64,000 nt of DNA from Bromus sterilis (GCA_950022295.1 OX465596.1:1984001-2048000); one strand, 5' to 3'; shown: positions 24,577-36,363, numbered from the stretch's first letter. Program-made: numbers and translations. Notes: a model not told the origin generated them from the letters alone.

Positions 24577-27283
24577 ATTCCTGCTCGTCCTCAAATAGGT
24601 AAATGATAACAAGCATAATTTCTGTGGTGACATGCCACACAACCAAATAAGGACTTTTAAGTAAAGCAATCAAAGCATGCAATTCAATTCAAGTCTTAAC
24701 AAGCAAGAGTCTAAATTAGCATTGACACAAGCAACAAAAGAACAAAAGGTGCAAGAGCTCTCGCTGTCCGTGACTCGAATGTATCCAAATGGTGTTTGCG
24801 TGCAAGCAAGGGATAGGGAAATACGAGATAAAAAGTAATTGTCGAGAACAACTATCTACTAAAATTTCACACTTGGTCTCCTTTGGATTCTTATCTTGAC
24901 TCGTCCCCAGACCACTAGCCAGGTACAAGTCAAAATGATCAACTCCCTTTCGATATTTGAGCACTCAAGCAATGGATGAGCGTGAGCAAGAAAGTTGACA
25001 CCTAAAAGGCGAAACAGAAAGAAGGTGGAGGAGGAAGACAAAAAGGTGTGAAAGGCTCACATCAATGAGGACAATCATAGGCGAGAGAAGGCCATATTAT
25101 AGATATGATGTGAGGAGTAGGGATTGCCATACAACGGATGCACATGTGAGCTAAAAGCTCTCCAAGGGAACTAGTGGGGGTGCATCTAACTTGCTTGCTC
25201 AAGAAGACCTAGAGCTCGTTTGAGGAGGCTCATAATTAGAATATACAAGCCAAGTTCTATAGTGTGAAGGGTCCCCACATAGCTATATGCATGATGATGA
25301 TCTCTATGGAGTACAAGGGATAGAATATGAAGTACTAGTGTGGATCTCTCAAAAGGAATAGTAGTATGCCCCCTTCTCTCTTTTTATTTTTCTTTTTCTC
25401 TTTTTTCTATTTTTTCTATTTTTTGGTGGCCTCAATGGATCTTTATATTTAACTCTCATTTGTCCTCGTTGGGATCTTTTGATTTTGTCCTCTTTGGGAT
25501 ATTTTCCTCACTTTAGGGGCAATACTCTATATTTTATAGAATATAGGAGATCTTTCACACTTTACAAAGGTACTCACATAAAGAAAATGTAACTATCATG
25601 ATGCAAATGTATGCCTCTGCCAGGGTAGCAGGATATGCAATGATACTAGCGCGTCATGTAGCAATGATTAGGGCAAGGCCCAACTAGCATGCGGCTCATC
25701 GATCAAGAAAGTAGCATGTATGACATGAAGATCAAGTCATGAGAAGGTGGATGTTGCATGGCAATGTATCTCGGAAAGGCTATGGAAATGCCTTGTAGGT
25801 AGGTATGATGGCTGTTTTGAGGAAAGATATAAGGAGTCTTATGATGACAGAGCGTATCATGCCAAGGGTTTGGATGCACTGGCGAGGTATGCGCCAACTC
25901 TCGAGGTGAGAAAGGGCAATGCACGGTACCGAAGAGGCTAGAAAAAGTATAGGTGGGTGGAAGTGTCAACTTTCGAATACTCACATTAGTCCGAAGAACT
26001 CATGCACTTATTATCGGTAACTCTCAATCTAATCAGGAGGTTCACAAAGAGACAGGTACCCCGAGGAGGAGTGTATGGGGTTTTTGTTATCCTTGCGCAT
26101 CCTCGACTCATGGTACGTGAGTGTACTCTAATATTCGAACCCTCCAGAGGTTAGTGATCCATCTAGTAGCTAGAGTTAACTACCTACTTTCAGTCAAGAC
26201 ACAGAACTCAGTGCAACAGGCAAACTCTCTAACAAGATAAAACATGCAACCTATAGAAAGTTCAACCTAAGACAAAAGAAAAGCTCTAGAAAAACTAAAG
26301 CACTATAACTAAACAGAACAGCAGCTAAGAAAATAAAAAGGACAGCTCACAGCTAAAAAGAATAAGCATGCAAATCCTATGAGGAGTTCTAGTTCAACCG
26401 GAGCGTGAATCTCTCCCACACAAAAGAGTAAGTTGGGGTCTAACTTGTTACTACAACAAAGAAAGCAAAACAAACCTAGAAAAGTAAAGAGCGAGACGCT
26501 CCAAGCAAAGCACATAACACATGAAGTGATAAAAATATAGTGCAACGAGGGACAAACTGATGATTGTTGATGAAGAAGGGGATGCACGGGGGCATCCCCA
26601 AGCTTAGACGCTTGAGTCTTCTTGAATATTTATTGGGGGTGCACATGGGCATCCCCAAACTTGAGCGTTTGACACTCCTGAATCTTCTATCATCATCCTC
26701 CATCGCGCACTTGAAAACTCCCTTCATACATAACTCATTGTAGGCTGATTAGAGAGGTTAGTCCCTTAATAAAATAATTTTCCTCTACTGCAAATAAATA
26801 TTTCCAGGAAGAGCTACTGTTTCTAAAGATTTCCAAAAAGTTGTTGCAAAGAAAAAGCAAGCTTAAGGTTTGCAAAAGTAAGGAGAGACAAAACGTGGCA
26901 GAATCTGTGAAAAACAGAACTGTAGGTAGAAAAGAATTTTTTAGGGATACTTCTACAACTCAAATCAAAAAACTCAGAACATACGGAAGTTTCTTAATTG
27001 TATAGAGCATGCTGTGTAAAACTTTCAGCTCAAAAAGATGAACTGGGATTTTTTTTGTGATTTTTCTAGTCACGAGGACAGAATCTGTTTTCTGGACAGC
27101 ATGTCACAACTTTTACTTCCCTTGCCGTATGAGGCTAAACTTGGCACAAAGCTTGAAAATTAGAGATACAAAGATGTTGCTACAGTAGTAACAATCATCA
27201 AGACCACTAAGAACAGAACAAAAGCAAAAATAAAAACCTAAATTCGTTGCGGGCTGCCTCCCGAAAGCGCTTCTTTAAAGCCA
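24577..27283 (-). other. Element D 3' untranslated internal region
   Basis: No supported gene lies in this 2.7 kb. It holds a pyrimidine-rich run at about 25379-25425 on the plus strand, an internal copy of the PPT sequence at 26593-26606, and a further near-copy near 26651. Short frames look accidental. Confidence 0.7.
26593..26606 (-). other. Internal PPT-like copy in element D
   Basis: The minus strand reads TAAGCTTGGGGATG, identical to the element's own PPT 2030 bp away. It could act as an extra plus-strand primer site; that is inference. Confidence 0.6.
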
Positions 27284-28060
27284 TTAGCTAGGCTTAAAGA
27301 TTTTAAAAGATGCTCTCACAAGAATAAGAATTTTGAAGCAAAAGAGAGCATCAAGAAGCAAATATGAAACATATTTAAGCCTAATCCACTTCCTATGCAT
27401 AGGCATCTTGTAAGAAAATAAATCAAAGAAGCACAAAGTGACATGCATAGGAAGGTAGAATAAGAACAACTTCAAAACTTTCAACATGAAGAGAGGTGTT
27501 TTTGTAACATGAAAGTTTCTACAACCAAACTTTCCTTTCTCAAAGTAATTTTCAGTAGCATCATGAACAACATCAAGAATATAACTATCACATAAATCAT
27601 GTTGTTCATGACCTACTAGCACACGTGTATTGTTTTCAACACGGTTTTTAGGATGATAAGATAGATGCAACCCATCACATTGAGCCTTGATAAGAGAAAA
27701 ATTCTCCGGAATAGTTGGAGATTTCAAAAGGATAATAGGGAAATCAAGCGTGGGTGCAACAACAATAATTTCATGCTTAATATAAGGAACTATAGCAAGT
27801 TCATCTTCGTAGGCATCATCCATAGTGGCATCATGGCCATCAACAAAGCAAGTATCAAAATCATCAGAAAGGGAAGTATCAAGTGAGTCCTCGGAATCAT
27901 AAGATTCCTCCTCATAGCAATCATTAGCCTCTTCTTGGGCAGCAAGCATTCTATTTTTAAAATCCTCAATATAAGCATTCGAAGTATAATTCTCAAAGCA
28001 ATAAGCAAGAACAGCAAAGTTTTCAGACTTGTGAATAGTATCGTAATACTTTTCAATCAA
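27284..28060 (-). pseudogene. Unrecognised ORF of element D with hydrophobic C-terminus
   Basis: An open minus-strand frame of 258 codons is shown; it stays open upstream to about 28190 but has no ATG in its first part, so a frameshift or splicing upstream is likely. The N-terminal half is acidic and Asp/Glu/Ser-rich (residues about 45-85). The C-terminal third has two hydrophobic stretches that could span membranes, about residues 190-215 and 230-250. I recognise no catalytic motif. Similar frames are common in Triticeae repeats as far as I recall, without known function. An env-like relic is possible, but the evidence is only hydrophobicity and position near the 3' end. Confidence 0.55.
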
Positions 28061-28212
28061 AGAAGCAATCTCATAAGCACCTTTAAAAGCAACAAACTCT
28101 TCAATCTTTTCAACATCAAAGTAATCATAAAAACCTTTGGCATAAGAAGATAGGATCTCATTTTCATTAAACTCACATTGGAAAGAAGGTGTTTACGCTC
28201 TATATTAGAGCA

Positions 28213-28397
28213 TCAAGTAAAATCATAAATGTGGCATAAACACTCAGCATAGCAATAAGAAACTTGTATTTGATCCCATAAGTGTTTCCCTTTATGAGAT
28301 AGGCGGTGCCGCGTATAGTGAGCATGCTCATCCAATGATTTTCCCTCAACCAAGTCGGTTGGGTTTTTAGTGCGAGCACAAATTGATCGAAGACGAT
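28213..28397 (-). pseudogene. 3' part of a 77-codon ORF of element D, split by element E
   Basis: The frame starts at ATG 55618 and reads to 55570 on the right of element E. It resumes at 28397, counting the acgat duplication once, and stops at 28213-28215. The two pieces total 234 nt, a whole number of codons, so the frame was intact when E inserted. No domain is recognised. Confidence 0.65.
28393..28397. repeat. TSD acgat of element E (second copy 55565-55569)
   Basis: An exact 5-bp duplication flanks element E. Removing one copy restores the small ORF of element D in frame. Confidence 0.93.
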
Positions 28398-29781
28398 TGA
28401 TACGCCTCAAACGTATCTTCTTTTCCAAACACTTTTGCTATTGTTTTACCCTCATTCTTGCATGATTTGGACGAAACTAACCCGGACTAACGCTGTTTTC
28501 AGCAGAGCTGCCTGTATGGTTTTATTGTGTGCAGGAAAATGGATTTTTAGACGTTCCAGAAAATTCCCAGAAAAATACCAGAAAATCCACGCACCCGATG
28601 GAGCCAGAAGCCAGAAGTGGGACCAGAGGGGAGGCCTGGGGGCCCCAGGCGCCCCCCTGGCGCGGCCAGGGGTGGGGCCGCGCCCTCTGGCCGCCTGGGC
28701 GCCTCCCCCCTCCTCTGGTGCCCTACCGAGACTCCTATTTATCCCCGTGACGGGAAAACCACAGAACAGAAGTCGTTTTCCCAGTTTCTGTCGCGGAGCC
28801 GCTGCCACCCTCTGTTATTCTTCGGGAGGGCTAATCTGGAGGTTGATTTGGCCTCCGGAGAGGGGAGATTGTCGCCATCGTCATCACCATCACCACTCCA
28901 TCCATCCTCCATGACTTGTCTTCACATGTGTGAGTAATTCCCTGCTGTAGGCAAAGGGGATGGTAGGGATTGGATGAGTTTGATCATGTAATAGTTCGTC
29001 AGATTGTTGGGGGCATGTTGCCTATCATCTAGATTGGTGTTTATCTTCTTTGCTTCAACTTGTTGCTCTTAATGCTTGTCACTTTGGGCCCGAGTGCCAT
29101 GTTTTCAGATCTGAACCCTATGTATTTTCATGAATATATTTGTGTTCTAGATCCTATCTATGAGTTGTATGCACCTATTATGGTCCGGAACCGGCGATCC
29201 CAAAGGTGACAGCTTGGGACACCAAAGGGGATGGTCCATAATTTGAGGATTCCGTGTATCCCTTGAGTTTATTGCTTTGTTCCGGTGCTCTTTGAAAGGA
29301 GCACCTTAATCTCCATAAGTTCCTTTTGGCCCCGTTCGTAGCGGGATGGTAGGACAAAATATGTTGTGCAAGTTCTTATCGCAAGCACGCACAACTACCT
29401 ACGGGATACATGCCTAATGTTTGATATTTGCCTAGATGATCATTGCTTTTTTGTGTGCCTTGCCCCGTGTTAGAATCTATTATATGTTCACTCTCATCCA
29501 TGCAGCGCCCAACCATCCATCTCCCTAGCCTACAGTGTTTTCAATCCTGCTGGTCATTAGTTGTTACTTTTGCTATTTACTTTTGCTGTTGCCACCATCA
29601 CTATCATATTACCATTACTGCTTATCTATTGTTGCAAGCAAGTATATTTCAGGTGCGGTTGAATTGACAACTCAACTGTCAAAGCTTATAAATACTCTTT
29701 GGCTCCCCGTGTGTCGAATCAATAAATTGGGTTAACTTACCCGCGAAGACTATCTCGATCCCTTACGCCTGTGGGGCATCA
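28398..29781 (+). repeat. 5' LTR of element E
   Basis: This 1384-bp LTR begins TGATACGCC and ends GGCATCA. It opens with the inverted repeat GATACG-N7-CGTATC, shared in form with element D. Confidence 0.93.
28659..28684. repeat. GC-rich hairpin in element E 5' LTR
   Basis: A perfect 9-bp stem GGCGCGGCC/GGCCGCGCC encloses an 8-nt loop. A second inverted repeat, CCTGGGGGCCCCAGG, lies just upstream at 28635-28649. The copy in the 3' LTR is at 36641-36666. Confidence 0.85.
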
Positions 29782-29793
29782 AGCAGCGTTTTC

Positions 29794-29810
29794 TGGCGCC
29801 GTTGCCGGGG
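29794..29810 (+). other. Primer-binding site of element E
   Basis: TGGCGCCGTTGCCGGGG lies 12 bp after the LTR. The same motif is present in element D at 55755-55771. The tRNA is not assigned here. Confidence 0.75.
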
Positions 29811-29868
29811 AGCATAGCAATATTTACAAGTCTACTTGAAGTATCCTGCCTGCTGCACATCATCCTCT

Positions 29869-31630
29869 ATGGGTAAGAAAGGAGACCCCAAGTTTCCGAT
29901 CTTACCATCCCGTACAAGAAAAGGTACTGTTCTGAACACTAGTGCTACACTTGATTCACCTTCTGTTATGAGTAAGTTTACTTCACCACCACTACATGAT
30001 GCTTCTATTGAGTCTGTCACTATGTCTGATACTTTTGATGATGCTTCCACTACTCTTGATGATGCTACTTTTCTTGGTCACTATATTGAAACTCAGACTG
30101 CTAAGGCTGCAGCAGAATCCAAGACCAAGACCCCTGCTATCTATATTCCTACCTGCAAAACCTTTGGTTACCCATGCTTAGATGACCTCAAGGAGAGAAT
30201 CCTTGATGATGATTATGTTACTCTTGATGATGATTTTTGCAGGGAACTCATAGAGTGTGTCGACTCTAACCCTGGTGCTGTTAAGGAGTTGCTCAAAAGG
30301 CACTCCATGAAGAACAAAGTTATTCCTGATCCTAAATTTTCCACATCTCCTATATGCATCACTGCTGATTATGATTTCTCTGTTGATCTTTCACTTATAT
30401 CTACAGTCGAGGCTGACCCCTTTTATGACAGAGAAAATGATGATGCTATAGCACACTTGACCAAACTCGCTGAGCTAGGTAACCTATTCACTACTGATGA
30501 GAAGATACGAAACTTCTATGTGGCCAAGCTTTTTTCATTTTTCTTTGAAGGAAGATGCTAAATCATGGTACGATGCACTACCCTATGGTTCCATTAAGAG
30601 TCCTCAAGACTTAGTCCAATTCTTTGTTGATAAATATTTCCCAGCTCATCTGCAACATGCTGCTTTGCAAAGAATCTATAACTTTAAACAATTGCAGGAT
30701 GAGCACCTCCCTAAAGCTTGGGGGAGGTTTTGTGATTTACTTAAGGTTATGCCGGGACATGGAGTCCCCAAGAAATAACTGCTTGATATATTTTACGCTG
30801 GTTTAACCGATGAATCCAGATCCTACCTGGATAGTTGTGCTAGTTGTGTTTTCAGGGAAAGAACGCTGGACGATGCAGAAGAATTAATGTGCAAAATTGC
30901 CAAGAATTATGAAGATTGGTCCGTTCCTGAACCACTTCTACCACCTAAAAAGAGGGGCATGCTTGTTCTAAACCCCGAAGATATGCAAGAAGCAAAGAAG
31001 TCTATAAAGGAGAAAGGTATTAAAGCCGAAGACGTGAAGAATTTACCGCCCATCGAGAAGTTGTGTGAGCCTACTACTCACCCTCCCTTGGTAGAGGTAC
31101 ACTCTCTATTAGACTTTACTGAAAGTGACATCCCTAAAGGTAAGCCTCCCGACCAATGCTTAGATGAGCTTGATAATTTTATTGTTAAGCAAGACCATTT
31201 TAATAGGAGGTTACAAAGTCAGTTGCATGTTAACTCTCTTGCTATCAAAAGTTTATGTGATGTTCTAGAAAGAACAGTTAATGATGTTAAATGTCTTGTT
31301 AAGCATTTTCATATGGTTCAAACTCAGCTTGAACAAATTTCTAATGTGCAAAAATATTTGCTTGCTAATAATGCCAAACAGGACATACAAGCTTATGGCA
31401 TCAAAACTAGAGGTGGAACACACACCCAAGACCCGCTCTATCCTGAGGGGCATCCAAAGAGGATCGAGCAAGATTCTCAAGTACAAGAAGAAGAGGAGAC
31501 CGTTAGCTCTCCAAAGAAGAAAAATAAGAAGAAGAAACACAAGGAGGCTGACAATCCCAATGATCCTATTACAAGTGAAAAGCTAGCTGTTGATCCTAAC
31601 GGCATATCTACCTCTGATGCTGAAACATAA
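29869..31630 (+). pseudogene. gag of element E, frameshifted
   Basis: Gag is the structural protein that packages element RNA. The frame opens at ATG 29869 soon after the PBS. Near 30530-30545 a 1-nt indel in a T-rich run shifts the frame; the continuation (30497 onward) encodes a retrotransposon gag domain, with AKSWYDALPYGSIKSPQDLV at its start and AEELMCKIAKNYEDW at its end. In-frame stops occur at 30776-30778 and 31628-31630. A Lys-rich tail (KKKNKKKKHKE) near 31515-31545 is basic and may bind nucleic acid. No CCHC knuckle was seen. The shift and stops make it non-functional as it stands. Confidence 0.8.
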
Positions 31631-31849
31631 GACGATGCCGAGCCTGAAGAAAAGGGCAAGGAGAAGGGTGATTCTCCCGAGGTAAGAGAAGAAGAAGCAC
31701 CCGATAAACGCAAGAGGTACTCTAGAGAAGACTTCATTGCAAGAAGACATGGGAAGGAAAGAGAACCATGGATACAGAAACCCATGCCCTTTCCAGGTAA
31801 GTCCCTCAAATCTAAAGAAGAAGAGCATTATAATAAATTTTGTGAATGA

Positions 31850-32548
31850 ATGAAACCTCTTTTTCTTCAAATTCCTTTGACTGATGCTATTAAGTTACCT
31901 CCCTATTCGAAATATATGAAAGATATTGTCACAAATAAAAGAAAAGTTCCTAATGAGGCAATATCTACTATGCTTGCTAACTACTCTTTCAGTGGCAAGA
32001 TTCCTAAGAAGCTCGGTGATCCAGGTATACCCACCATTCCTTGCTCCATAAAGAATAATTACGTCAGAACTGCTTTATGTGACCTTGGTGCAGGAGTAAG
32101 TGTTATGCCTTTCTCTCTTTACAAAAGGCTTTGTTTAGAGAAACTAATCCCTACAGATATCTCTCTTCAGATGGATGACAAGTCAACATCTGTCCCCATT
32201 GGTATTTGTGAGGATGTTCCCGTTGAAGTTGCTAACTGTTTGATCCTTACAGATTTTGTTGTGCTTGACATGCCCGAGGATGGGAGCATGTCCATTATTC
32301 TTGGTAGACCTTTTCTTAACACCGCAGGTGCTATCATTGATTGCAATAAAGGAAAGGTCACTTTCAACGTTGATCATAAAGAACACACGGTGTATTTTCC
32401 AAAGAAGATCGACAAAAGGCATGGCCTTAACTCTATAGAGAATATCGAGACCGTGAAGATTGGAGAATGGGACTGTCCACTACATGTGCACCACAAATAT
32501 AAAACCATTATGGTGGGGACAATGTCCATTAAAATAAAGGTGCAATGA
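31850..32548 (+). pseudogene. Aspartic protease domain of element E
   Basis: The frame continues gag's frame after a stop near 31847. It encodes a retropepsin-like protease, which would cleave the polyprotein: DLGAGVSVMPFSLYKRL has the Asp active-site loop and IILGRPFLNTAGAIID is the downstream flap/core motif. In autonomous Athila-type elements reverse transcriptase follows in the same frame. Here the frame ends at 32548 and no RT motif follows. The 232-codon frame itself is intact, but it depends on a broken upstream gag frame. Confidence 0.8.
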
Positions 32549-33333
32549 TCGCTTCATAAGAGGGGAGACTTTTTGTTCTATATATCGTCGGTTTGTTGGT
32601 AAGACTTGATCAACCTTACTAGTGAGCTTGTTTTATATATGTAAAAAGTTAAGCTTGTTATGTTTTCATTTTCTTTAGCTTTCATTCTTTTTGATGTACC
32701 AAGTTTTTTTATGTTTTTGAAGCTTCACAATACTAATCACCGCTTTAAGTTTTCAGAAAGTTTTGTAGCTTTTTGAACTCCGAGAAATTTTCAACAGTGA
32801 AGTTTCCAGAAAAATTCCAGAAAAATAAAAATAAAAATTTCCATGCCGGGAGTGACCCAGAGGCACCTGGGGCTGACCAGGGGGGGCCACCAGTGGCCCA
32901 GGCGGCCAGCTGGCGCGGCCTGCCCCCGGGCCGCGCCCATAGGGCGCCTGGGGCCCATAGGCCCCACTTCCAGGTATGTCTTCTTCCTCCTCCTTCTCTC
33001 TCCAAAACACGAGTTCTGCACTTTCTTGCGTTCTTGCTGTTCTTGGAGGAGATTTTCGATCTCTCTCTATAGCCCACCATTCGAGCTGAATTTTTGAGCA
33101 AATACTCCCTGGTATGTAACTCCTTTACCCCTCCAATTAGATGTTTGATTGGTGGCCTCATTTGTGAGTATTTAGTAGCTCTTGGTGCTGTTTTTATGAG
33201 CTTGCATGCATGTGTAGAATTTTATTTTCCAAGTGTTAATGCAAGTTTATGCTTTAAGTAAGTGAGTTGAGTAGTTTGCCTTAACTCACTTTGTTTAAAT
33301 CCTTGTTTTTGTAATTTGTCAAAAATTTCAGAA
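32549..33333 (+). other. Non-coding spacer with hairpin and predicted intron in element E
   Basis: This sequence replaces the expected RT-RNase H-integrase region. It contains a GC-rich block with a hairpin at 32912-32937, and a candidate intron from GTATGT at 33112 to TTTCAG at 33331, ending 2 nt before the ATG of the next ORF. Confidence 0.6.
32912..32937. repeat. GC-rich hairpin in element E internal region
   Basis: The same 9-bp stem (GGCGCGGCC/GGCCGCGCC) and 8-nt loop length as in the LTR hairpins occur here, with a different loop sequence. Confidence 0.85.
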
Positions 33334-34548
33334 ATGAGTTTGCTAGGAAGAGCAAAGGGGTGGCTTGGGAAGAAAAAGCCCGAGCGCTACGATCGAGTTA
33401 CAAGAGCTGCAGCTTCACCCTCGACTGCTAGGGTGAGCTACAACGAAGATCATGTGCCCTTAGAGTTGTTGGAGGACACAAATTCAGCACGTGCAATGAC
33501 TTTCCTGTGCGATGAATTCCTTGAAGCTGCAGGAATTAAGGAGGAGTTCTATAATCTTTGTGCTAATGCAGGTATGACGCGGCTCGCAACGTGCCGTGTT
33601 ACCCAGTATCAAAAACTCACCTCCTGTTTCATTAATAGTTTTAGATATAACCTTGATGCTGGTTCTGTTGAATTTAAAATTTGCAATGATCTTTTAACCA
33701 TGCCTTTGGAAAAGTTTTGTGAAATAATAGGTGCGCCGAACGTGGGATTGACGGCGAAGATGAGCTCTCAGCCCTCCGAGCTGAGAACCGTCTTCAACTC
33801 TCTCTGTAGCATGGATACAAAGGATATTCATCGGTCAAAGATCTCCAGCATCTTATTCCCACACCTCAGGTATTTTGCGTATTTTATTGCTAGAGGGGTG
33901 TTAGCTCGTGACAACACGAGCAACATATCTGCGCCGGATATTGCTATCCTGGCAACCGCCCTCTCGGGGAGGTTTGATTATAATGTGGGTGCCTTAATTT
34001 CTCGACGCCTTGCTATGAACGGTAACAAGGGAGATTTATTTGGTGGCGTTTACGCCACACTTATCCTAGAGTCTCTTAGTGGCACCCCACACCCCGATGA
34101 TAAGCCTTTTACTTATTTAAGTTTTGATCTTGCTGCTATGAAAAGGCATAAGTTTGTTACCATGACTTCCGAGTTTGGTAACCTTGATTATATCTTGCGT
34201 TTCGGAGCCACCACGGAACGCAAGATCCGTCTACCTGCACCTCTTTTGTTTGATTTTTCTCGCAGGAACGGATGGTCCTTTGATGCTACCCAGTTCGATG
34301 AGTTCGTGGTCCAGCGTCAGTTTCATAACCCCATGGAGGGGGTTGTGCCCGACGAGGAGGAGCATGGTGAGTTCCCACCTTTCCAGGGAGAGACCGTCAC
34401 CCAGTTTGGTGAAGGGTCTTCCTCTGCTTGGAGCGCGGATCCTTCTTCGTGGGAGGATCCGAGGACTTCGGTGTACGCGCCGGAAGCCTCATACGACCCT
34501 TGGACTCACCAGTACTACCCTGGAGCAGGAGGCTTCTGGGGACATTAG
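33334..34548 (+). CDS. ATHILA ORF-1-like accessory protein of element E
   Basis: This is an intact 404-codon frame from ATG 33334, the longest intact frame in element E. The start follows a strong 3' splice consensus (TTTCAG) by 2 nt. A conserved-looking core, about residues 55-145, includes TSCFINSFRYN and EKFCEIIGAP. This spacing resembles the Pfam ATHILA ORF-1 family as I remember it; that match is by eye. The C-terminus is acidic and then aromatic/Gly-rich (YYPGAGGFWGH). Its biochemical role is not established. It lies where Athila elements carry their extra downstream gene. An intact frame next to a broken gag suggests recent function in the source element. Confidence 0.7.
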   Translation: MSLLGRAKGWLGKKKPERYDRVTRAAASPSTARVSYNEDHVPLELLEDTNSARAMTFLCDEFLEAAGIKEEFYNLCANAGMTRLATCRVTQYQKLTSCFINSFRYNLDAGSVEFKICNDLLTMPLEKFCEIIGAPNVGLTAKMSSQPSELRTVFNSLCSMDTKDIHRSKISSILFPHLRYFAYFIARGVLARDNTSNISAPDIAILATALSGRFDYNVGALISRRLAMNGNKGDLFGGVYATLILESLSGTPHPDDKPFTYLSFDLAAMKRHKFVTMTSEFGNLDYILRFGATTERKIRLPAPLLFDFSRRNGWSFDATQFDEFVVQRQFHNPMEGVVPDEEEHGEFPPFQGETVTQFGEGSSSAWSADPSSWEDPRTSVYAPEASYDPWTHQYYPGAGGFWGH

Positions 34549-36363
34549 CTACTACCAACTTAGGCCAAAAGCCTAAGCTTGGGGGAGTACGTGCCCTTCT
34601 CACTTTTCCATTGTATTATCCATTTTATTCGCTTTGATTTTTTTCGAAGCTTTTGCCCGTTTTCTCTTTCTTTCTTTCTTTGCAAAAACAACAAAAAAAA
34701 ATTCTCTTTTCTTTTGCTCTCTTTTAACCTTCAAAAACCCAAAAAGATTTCCTTTCTCTCTTTAGTTTTCTTTGTTTTCAGAGTTCAGCTCGAGTCCGTG
34801 ATGGCATTTGATTATATTTCCCACGTTCAATCGTGCAAGAGACAAGGCAGTAATGACGAAGATCGACGGAAGGGAAGCAACAAGGAAAACCGGTATGAAC
34901 TCTTCTTGTTTCTGCTTTTGTACATATGCCTGTACTTATGATCTAGAGACCAGCTTGTAGCGACATAGTGCTATGTTTACAATGCTTTCCCAGTGTTCAT
35001 GCTTTCCTTGTGGCTAGTCTTAAATAGCTAGAGTACATAATGTGTTGTTGAAATGATTTACATGCATTGCATTGTTCATGGTTTGGCATACTGGAGTGGT
35101 ATTTCCCTTCGGAGAATTTTTGGATTGACTTGGCACATGTTCACACATGCTTCTGACTAAAAAGTCTATTTTTTCCTTGATGATCTTTTTGTTTCAGAAT
35201 AGTTATATCACTTTCATGCCCGATTCAATGTTGCTTTGTCGCTCTGCATGATTATGACAGTTATTGCTCTCTAGTTGGTCGCTTCCCAGTCTTTTGCTAG
35301 ACTTCGCTCGCACTAAGCGGAATTCTGCTTGTGCTTCCAAACTCCTTTTCAAACCCAGTTGTTCCATTTGAGTCCACCATACCTACCTATATGTGGTATT
35401 TACCGGCCACTCCTAACTTAGACTTTCTTGTGCCATCTCGAAATTTACTCAAAAGTTTCCCTTTTGTAACCATACAAGCTCATGGTGCGGTGAAGGGAAA
35501 TCAGTATCTTTCATGCCAAAAATATTTTGACGGAAGTTTTAACTAGTCAAACAAAAAAAAATGAGAGCTACACCTCCACCATACTAGATGATGGAGTGAA
35601 ATGGACCAAATGCTGCTTATGATAGATGGAACGATACCCTCCTTCCATCCTTGAGGCAAAATAAAAGGTTCCGTAGACCATCAAAGGACTTATGGATAAG
35701 GGAATATGTGTAAGCAAAAGGCATTATATATGGTTGGCATGGGAGATATTGAGAGACCTTTACCGTTCACCGTTGACTGGAAAGTTGCACTTCCCAAAAG
35801 AGTTTTATCTCTATTTTCAAAACCAAGAGCTCTGGCACATGTTTAGTCTTTGCTTCCTTTCACGGGTTTTCAACCTTGCCATCAAAAGCCACGGTTCGAG
35901 AGTCTCCCCTTCTTTCTTCAAAGCACAAACTATGAGAGCATAATTGTCATTCTTAGTGTAACATGCATTGTCCCAAAGTATTACATTGTCTTCTGCATGC
36001 TTGTGTTATTGCTAGTCTGAAATATTGAGTTCTAGTCACCTTTAAAACTCCGGAGGAGTTTCTGCATTTATGTTTTACTTCACTCATGGAGGCTAGTGAA
36101 GTGCCACTCAAGTATGTTCAAGCTATGTGCATTGTGATCCTGTCTTGATTTTCAGTAGCTTATTATTTACTTTTAGTTGTTTGTGACTGATCACATGAAA
36201 GAAGAATTGCTTCATGCATTGTCTTTATAGCATTGTTTCAATACTTGATAAACTCTTTTCGTAGTACATGCTTATATACATTTAATGAAGAAAAGGAGTT
36301 TGTCAAAGCTTTCTCTGTCACGTCCAGTTCCTTGAACTGAATTGCTTGAGGACAAGCAATATG
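34549..36363 (+). other. Element E 3' untranslated internal region
   Basis: The stretch has an internal PPT-like copy right after the accessory ORF and a possible small exon at 34782-34892. That exon has acceptor TTTGTTTTCAG, an ATG at 34801 and donor GTATGA. A short unrecognised 83-codon frame lies at 35692-35943. Nothing else is supported. Confidence 0.6.
34573..34588 (+). other. Internal PPT-like copy in element E
   Basis: CTAAGCTTGGGGGAGT is identical over 16 nt to the true PPT at 36364-36379, 1791 bp downstream. Confidence 0.65.

Noticed and set aside
33334..34548. Host gene interpretation of the intact 404-codon frame
   Set aside because: It lies between the PBS and PPT of element E on the element's strand, and resembles the ATHILA ORF-1 group, so it belongs to the retroelement.
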